In this document: one piece after another, positions 60,092-64,000 of the stretch
Position numbering within the stretch: position 1 is the stretch's first letter
Layout: the number at the start of each line of letters is the position of its first letter
DNA from: Oligoflexus sp.
GTDB taxonomy: Bacteria; Bdellovibrionota_B; Oligoflexia; Oligoflexales; Oligoflexaceae
Length of the DNA stretch: 64,000 nt
Direction of reading: 5' to 3'
Assembly: GCF_035712445.1 (NCBI RefSeq)
Contig: NZ_DASTAT010000126.1
Location: 62,001-126,000 of the forward strand
The notes under the pieces: generated by a model
The model's input: the letters and a program-made list of their open reading frames with translations, nothing else
The model's database searches: none
What the model was told of the DNA's origin: nothing
Position numbers and translations under genes: made by a program

Positions 60092-62218
60092 GTGGCAACC
60101 ACGCTTTACGACAAGATAGCCAACAAATCGGTGCACATCGCGCTGATGAATCCCTATCATGAATCACGCGTGGCCATGATCAAGGTGCTGCATAAGCTGG
60201 GCTATAAACACGTCATGATCTGCAAGTCCGTGCGTGATCTGAGCGAGCGCATGCGCAAGACCCGTGTGGATTGGGTCATCAGCACCCTTCTGGAAGAGCA
60301 GGCGATTAAGATGCCGCTTTACCTGCACGGGCTTTACGATGACCACATGCATGACAAGCTACGAGTCAGTTACCTGCTCACAGAAAAGCAGCAGCCCCAA
60401 CTTCCCGCGGCCTTTGCTGACGGCCTTCTCTCCTGGTTCGAACTCGAACGCATGGAAGATGCCCGACAGATCCAGGCCGATCTTGAGGAATTCTTTCGCG
60501 TCCTGAAGGACGCCCATGACAGCAGTCAGCACGAAGCCTTCGTGGCTGCTGAATATTTCCGCCGCTATCTGAAAAAGCATATGATCTGGGGCGATCTGAT
60601 CGCCATGGAAAAGGCGCTTTGCAATAACTTCCCCCTGAAGCCGGAAAACCTTCTGGCTCTGGCGGAAGCCCATTTCCTGGCTGGTGAATACAATCGCGGA
60701 CGCCTCCTGGTGCAGCAGGCCCAGCAGCTGTCCGCGGAGTCGCTCGACCAGGCGATCGATGACCTTCTGCGAAAATTCCCCAAGGCCCTTTTGGAAAAGC
60801 AGGGCTCGGTCGCCGAGCGCTATGATGTCAGGAGCGCTGTGATCATCGAGCGCGACGAACGCGAGGTTCAGATCCTGCGCCAGGCTTTGAAGCGCATCGG
60901 GGTTCCGACTGTAAAAGAGTATCCGAGCTTTCAGGACGCCTGGGACGCGATGAAGGATCAGACCGAGCCGAGTCTCATGATCACCGAATGGAGCAGCCGC
61001 AAGGGCGATCTGAGCACCGCCCAGTTCCTGCAGAGGGTGCGCGGCCATGGATTCCTGAAGCTTCCTGTGATTGTGATGATCAATAAGCTGCGTCCCCAGG
61101 AAGCCCAGCTCCTGAATGATGTGCATGCGATCCTTCTGATGCAGAAACCCTTGCGGGAAGAGCATGCCGTGATGTCGATCGCCTTTGCGATCCAGCAGGC
61201 CAGGCTTCCGACCGAAAGAAAACCGATCGAGCAGCAGATCGTCAACTGCCTGCAGACCGGTGATCGTGCGGATGCCTACTACCTCCGCAAGATGTATCAT
61301 GCCGACGTCAATATTCCCGCAAGCCGCAAATACTATATCGAGGCCGTGTTCAATTACCATCATCACAACTATACGAAGGCCCGCAATTACCTGATCAAAG
61401 GCATCAAGCTGAGCGCCACCGAGAAGGATAAGGACGAGGTCAAACCCAATCTTGATAAGACCGTGCTGCTCGCCAAGTGTCTTTTCCGTCTGGGGGACAA
61501 GAGCATCGCGATCCAGATGCTGGAAAAGGCCCGCGAACGCTCGCCTTACAATATCGCCATCCTCATGGCCCTTATGGAAATGAACTATGATGTCGGCAAC
61601 GTCACGCAGGCGAATGCTGCGATTGAAGAAGCCGAGAAAATCGATGCCGGCAACGCCCAGGTGATTCAGGCCGGAGCCAAGCTTTCCCTTTTAACGGGCA
61701 GGACCGAGCAGGCCGCACAATTTCTGGCCCACATGGATAACCTGACCGAAATCATCACCCGCATGAATAACCAGGCGGTGTCCTTCATTCAAAGCGGCGA
61801 CTTCCAAAAAGGCATCGAACTCTATTTATCCGCGATCAAATCACTGCCTCCCAAGGAGCCTGATTTCCTGGGCGTCGTTTACTATAACCTTGCTTTGGCC
61901 TTTTTGCGGAATGAAGAGATAGATCCCGGACTGGAGCATCTGCAGAAATCAGCGACCTTCTCCGAAAGCCGTGTGCACAGGCGGGCTGTGAATCTTTCGA
62001 AGCGAATCGAAGAGTCGAAGGCCGCCGGTAAAAAACTCAAATTCTCCAAAATGGTCAGCGGTTCCGACGAAGATCGGGAATCGTATAAGCTTATGGGTTT
62101 GATGGACGAACTGGTCGCGCAGCGGCACCTATCCGTGGCCTTGCGGGGTCTTTATCGCGTTGACGGCGTGGGGGTTGCGGCCCTGGATACGGAGTCAGCC
62201 GAGAAGGAAGCGTCGTGA
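60092..62218 (+). CDS. Receiver-like and TPR repeat protein
   Basis: This 708-residue protein has two receiver-like folds (about 14-140 and 248-365) and a tetratricopeptide array (about 385-660; ARNYLIKGIKLS, AIQMLEKARERSPYNIAIL, GIELYLSAIKSLPPKEPD). The second receiver has Glu299 (LMITEWSS) at the acceptor position instead of Asp, and the first has no Asp in VDWVIST, so neither is likely to be phosphorylated. It has a GTG start with GAGGA 7 bases upstream. It probably serves as a scaffold in the same pathway as the PilZ protein. Confidence 0.8.
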   Translation: MATTLYDKIANKSVHIALMNPYHESRVAMIKVLHKLGYKHVMICKSVRDLSERMRKTRVDWVISTLLEEQAIKMPLYLHGLYDDHMHDKLRVSYLLTEKQQPQLPAAFADGLLSWFELERMEDARQIQADLEEFFRVLKDAHDSSQHEAFVAAEYFRRYLKKHMIWGDLIAMEKALCNNFPLKPENLLALAEAHFLAGEYNRGRLLVQQAQQLSAESLDQAIDDLLRKFPKALLEKQGSVAERYDVRSAVIIERDEREVQILRQALKRIGVPTVKEYPSFQDAWDAMKDQTEPSLMITEWSSRKGDLSTAQFLQRVRGHGFLKLPVIVMINKLRPQEAQLLNDVHAILLMQKPLREEHAVMSIAFAIQQARLPTERKPIEQQIVNCLQTGDRADAYYLRKMYHADVNIPASRKYYIEAVFNYHHHNYTKARNYLIKGIKLSATEKDKDEVKPNLDKTVLLAKCLFRLGDKSIAIQMLEKARERSPYNIAILMALMEMNYDVGNVTQANAAIEEAEKIDAGNAQVIQAGAKLSLLTGRTEQAAQFLAHMDNLTEIITRMNNQAVSFIQSGDFQKGIELYLSAIKSLPPKEPDFLGVVYYNLALAFLRNEEIDPGLEHLQKSATFSESRVHRRAVNLSKRIEESKAAGKKLKFSKMVSGSDEDRESYKLMGLMDELVAQRHLSVALRGLYRVDGVGVAALDTESAEKEAS

Positions 62219-62236
62219 CACCCGATTTACGGCCGC

Positions 62237-62263
62237 GCGGCTTCGCCCGAAAGCGAAGACCGC
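62237..62263. terminator. Hairpin between convergent genes
   Basis: A 10-bp stem with one bulged A (62237-62246 with 62253-62263, loop CCGAAA) lies 19 bases after the receiver-TPR stop and before the convergent cytochrome gene. There is no T-tract. Confidence 0.45.
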
Positions 62264-62318
62264 ACCGCCGCTAAAAAGGGTTATGGTCATCCTGCGTGAG
62301 GGCGACCCATAGCTTGTA

Positions 62319-62786
62319 TTATTTTCCGAAATGACGAACGTAGGACACTACGTTCTTAATTTCCTCGTCATTAATCGCACCGCCCCATGGAGCCATCGTG
62401 GCGCTCAGACCCACAGCGGCCCCGCCTTCCTTGATGACTTTGGCGATGTGCGCGTCATCGACCTTGGCCTGCCAGGCCTTGTCGGTGAAGTTCCGTGGCT
62501 TGGGATTCATGGCCAATGCGCCCGGTCCATCCGCCTTTCCATCCGCGCCATGACAGGCGACGCAGTAGGTTTCATAGGTCTGCTTGCCCGGCACAACGGC
62601 TGCAGCAGCGGGGGCACCACCACCTGCACCTGGCTGCGCAGCGGCAAGTTTAGCCTCTTCCTGCTTCTTCAAAAACTCGTTGTAACCTTGTTTAGGACTG
62701 TAATCCTTCTTGCTGTTCCAGTCGCAACCGGTCGCCAAAAGGCAGGATACAGCTAAAGTGACAGGGGCAAGAATCGCGTTTCTCAT
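62319..62786 (-). CDS. Cytochrome c lipoprotein, single haem
   Basis: A 155-residue lipoprotein (signal ending CLLATGC, lipobox ATGC), an Ala/Gly/Pro-rich flexible linker (about 48-66), then a class I cytochrome c domain with CVACHG (haem site) and a distal Met in SATMAPWGG. The C-terminal helix IKNVVSYVRHFGK is typical. It probably shuttles electrons at the membrane surface to a terminal oxidase. GGGAG precedes the ATG. Confidence 0.93.
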   Translation of the reverse strand: MRNAILAPVTLAVSCLLATGCDWNSKKDYSPKQGYNEFLKKQEEAKLAAAQPGAGGGAPAAAAVVPGKQTYETYCVACHGADGKADGPGALAMNPKPRNFTDKAWQAKVDDAHIAKVIKEGGAAVGLSATMAPWGGAINDEEIKNVVSYVRHFGK

Positions 62787-63013
62787 GAAGTCTCCCAGCG
62801 AAAACGACTTAAGACTCGGAGCTGTCCATACGACCTGTTAGGTCCAGGTTGAGACATGACAGCTGCGGGCCATCCACCTCTTGTGGTTTCCCTTGGGGTT
62901 TTAGCATTGAGGCGATCGACTGACAAGCATGCAGATGCTGCTTCCCGATCCTTTCCAAAAAAGGCCGGGACTCGGGGAAGACGGAATGGAAGGCGTGCAG
63001 TTGTACAGAAATC

Positions 63014-63826
63014 TTAGGGACAGAGGTTCACGAAATCCACGTTGAAGTTCAGGTCGATGATGTCCTGCAGCGTGCCGTTGACAACCAGGGCGAGAATTTC
63101 GGTCACGCGCTGATCAAGGCCCAGGGTATTGAGCGAGGGCGTACCGCCGCGGATATTGACACTGAAAGGAGCGTTATTCATGGCGTTGTATCCGGCCTCG
63201 GTTTTGGTGAGGGCGACCGGAACTTCAAGAGGGACCTTCACGCCTGCAATGGACAGGGTGCCTTTGACTTTCAAAGCGATGCTGTCACCGACCACGGCCG
63301 GGATCTGAAGATTATCCCCGGTCACTGAATCCATGGTGAAGCTCAAAAGGCCGGTCGAGGCGTTATTCTGCGGCGAGCCTTCGGGATCGCTGGGAATATC
63401 GAGGCCGAAGATATACTGGATGATGCGGTGATCGCGCAGTTCACTGAACGATTCGGTGGTCATCGGCCGGAAATCAATCTTCGCCGTGGCGCCGCTCAGG
63501 CTTTGCGTTTTGCTGCTGCCATCGAATTTGGGGAAGATGCAGCCGGCAAGATCGGTGCTGCCGATCACGGGGATTTCCGTCGTGGTACTGGCGGTCGTTC
63601 CTTTGTTGGCTCCCCAGGTGAAGCGAGCGCCTTTGGCCGAAGCCAGTATCATTTTATTGGCGGAACATTGACCTTTATTCACGGACAGGGCGGGGTCTTC
63701 CACCAGGGAAGCGCCAGCCGCGGCATCAAGTGAAGAACGCGTGGGAACTTTCGGAGGATTGCCCATACAGGCCTGAAGAATTGTCATAAAAGACAAGACA
63801 GCCCCGAGGTGCGTGACCTTGTGCAT
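63014..63826 (-). CDS. YceI-like lipoprotein
   Basis: A 270-residue probable lipoprotein (signal ending FMTILQAC) with a C-terminal half that follows the YceI lipocalin-like pattern: FRPMTTESFSELRDHRI, alternating strands LKVKGTLSIAGVKVPLEVPVALT and a late LGLDQRVTEI. YceI proteins bind isoprenoid lipids such as quinones in the periplasm. Several Cys may form disulfides. ATG 63826 is chosen because AGGGG lies 8 bases upstream. The final 170 bases of the window are AT-rich and show no further gene. Confidence 0.75.
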   Translation of the reverse strand: MHKVTHLGAVLSFMTILQACMGNPPKVPTRSSLDAAAGASLVEDPALSVNKGQCSANKMILASAKGARFTWGANKGTTASTTTEIPVIGSTDLAGCIFPKFDGSSKTQSLSGATAKIDFRPMTTESFSELRDHRIIQYIFGLDIPSDPEGSPQNNASTGLLSFTMDSVTGDNLQIPAVVGDSIALKVKGTLSIAGVKVPLEVPVALTKTEAGYNAMNNAPFSVNIRGGTPSLNTLGLDQRVTEILALVVNGTLQDIIDLNFNVDFVNLCP

Positions 63827-64000
63827 GGAAAGATCCCCTTGATGAAGACGTCGCATAAATGTGCGCAGATCACGATGCATAGTTCGTTCCAGAAAATGCA
63901 CATCAAAAATACAAATAAAAACAACACTTTAATGCAATTTTTACGAGGTGAAAGACGGCTAAATCTGCGACACTGTCTTGCAATTAGAAAACACCGGGCT

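Noticed and set aside
1..64000. tRNA, rRNA, CRISPR arrays, insertion sequences, integrases and phage genes
   Set aside because: I found none that could be supported; no transposase motif or flanking direct repeats were noticed, although a covariance-model scan would be needed to exclude small RNAs.

Overview
The window looks like chromosome from a Gram-negative bacterium with a large secreted, lipoprotein and signalling repertoire. GC is moderately high, starts often use GTG or TTG with clear AGGAG-type ribosome sites, and genes sit in short overlapping operons. The mix of 7TM-DISM receptors, hybrid kinases, CheX/CheA/CheY-like proteins, PilZ, many signal-peptidase-II lipoproteins and an S46 peptidase would fit an Oligoflexia/Bdellovibrionota-type or other delta-proteobacterium-like organism. 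That placement is inference; no rRNA or tRNA gene is visible to test it.

Layout. 1-11.4 kb: S46 dipeptidyl-peptidase, MFS transporter, a secreted HExxH protein, a GH6 cellulase lipoprotein, a membrane CheA-like kinase, a VIT1-type metal transporter, a di-haem cytochrome c and an agmatine-deiminase-like lipoprotein. 11.6-23.1 kb: 7TM-DISM class III cyclase; a lemA-TPM-TPM-APH operon; a lipase/lipoprotein/TPR-like operon; era with a MurA homologue lacking two hallmark residues; a sensor kinase. 23.3-29.5 kb: EF-hand membrane protein, a 1094-residue kinase-receiver-PP2C fusion and a small exported protein. 29.5-32.3 kb is a gene-poor stretch holding a decayed beta-lactamase-family pseudogene and a Tat-exported protein behind competing hairpins. 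32.3-44.8 kb: GAF/PAS hybrid kinase, divergent HemF-like protein, cardiolipin synthase, an AsnC/AsnB divergent pair, a DPM1-GtrA fusion, and an ade-ackA-truC operon. 44.9-49.8 kb: a surface cluster with collagen-like, fibrinogen-like and VWA/repeat proteins. 49.9-54.8 kb: PhoD-like phosphatase and Yej-type peptide ABC transporter genes without an ATPase. 54.9-62.2 kb: a chemotaxis-like module (CheY, PAS/Hpt/CheA-like kinase, CheX) next to STAS-like, PilZ and receiver-TPR proteins. 62.3-64 kb: cytochrome c and YceI-like lipoproteins.

The most interesting units are the CheW-less phosphorelay block at 54.9-62.2 kb and its relative at 6.5-8.7 kb, the MurA-like protein with Ser and Asp at the Lys22 and Cys115 positions, the collagen/fibrinogen/VWA surface cluster, and the divergent HemF-like protein. 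All functions are read from motifs by eye; no database search was possible.
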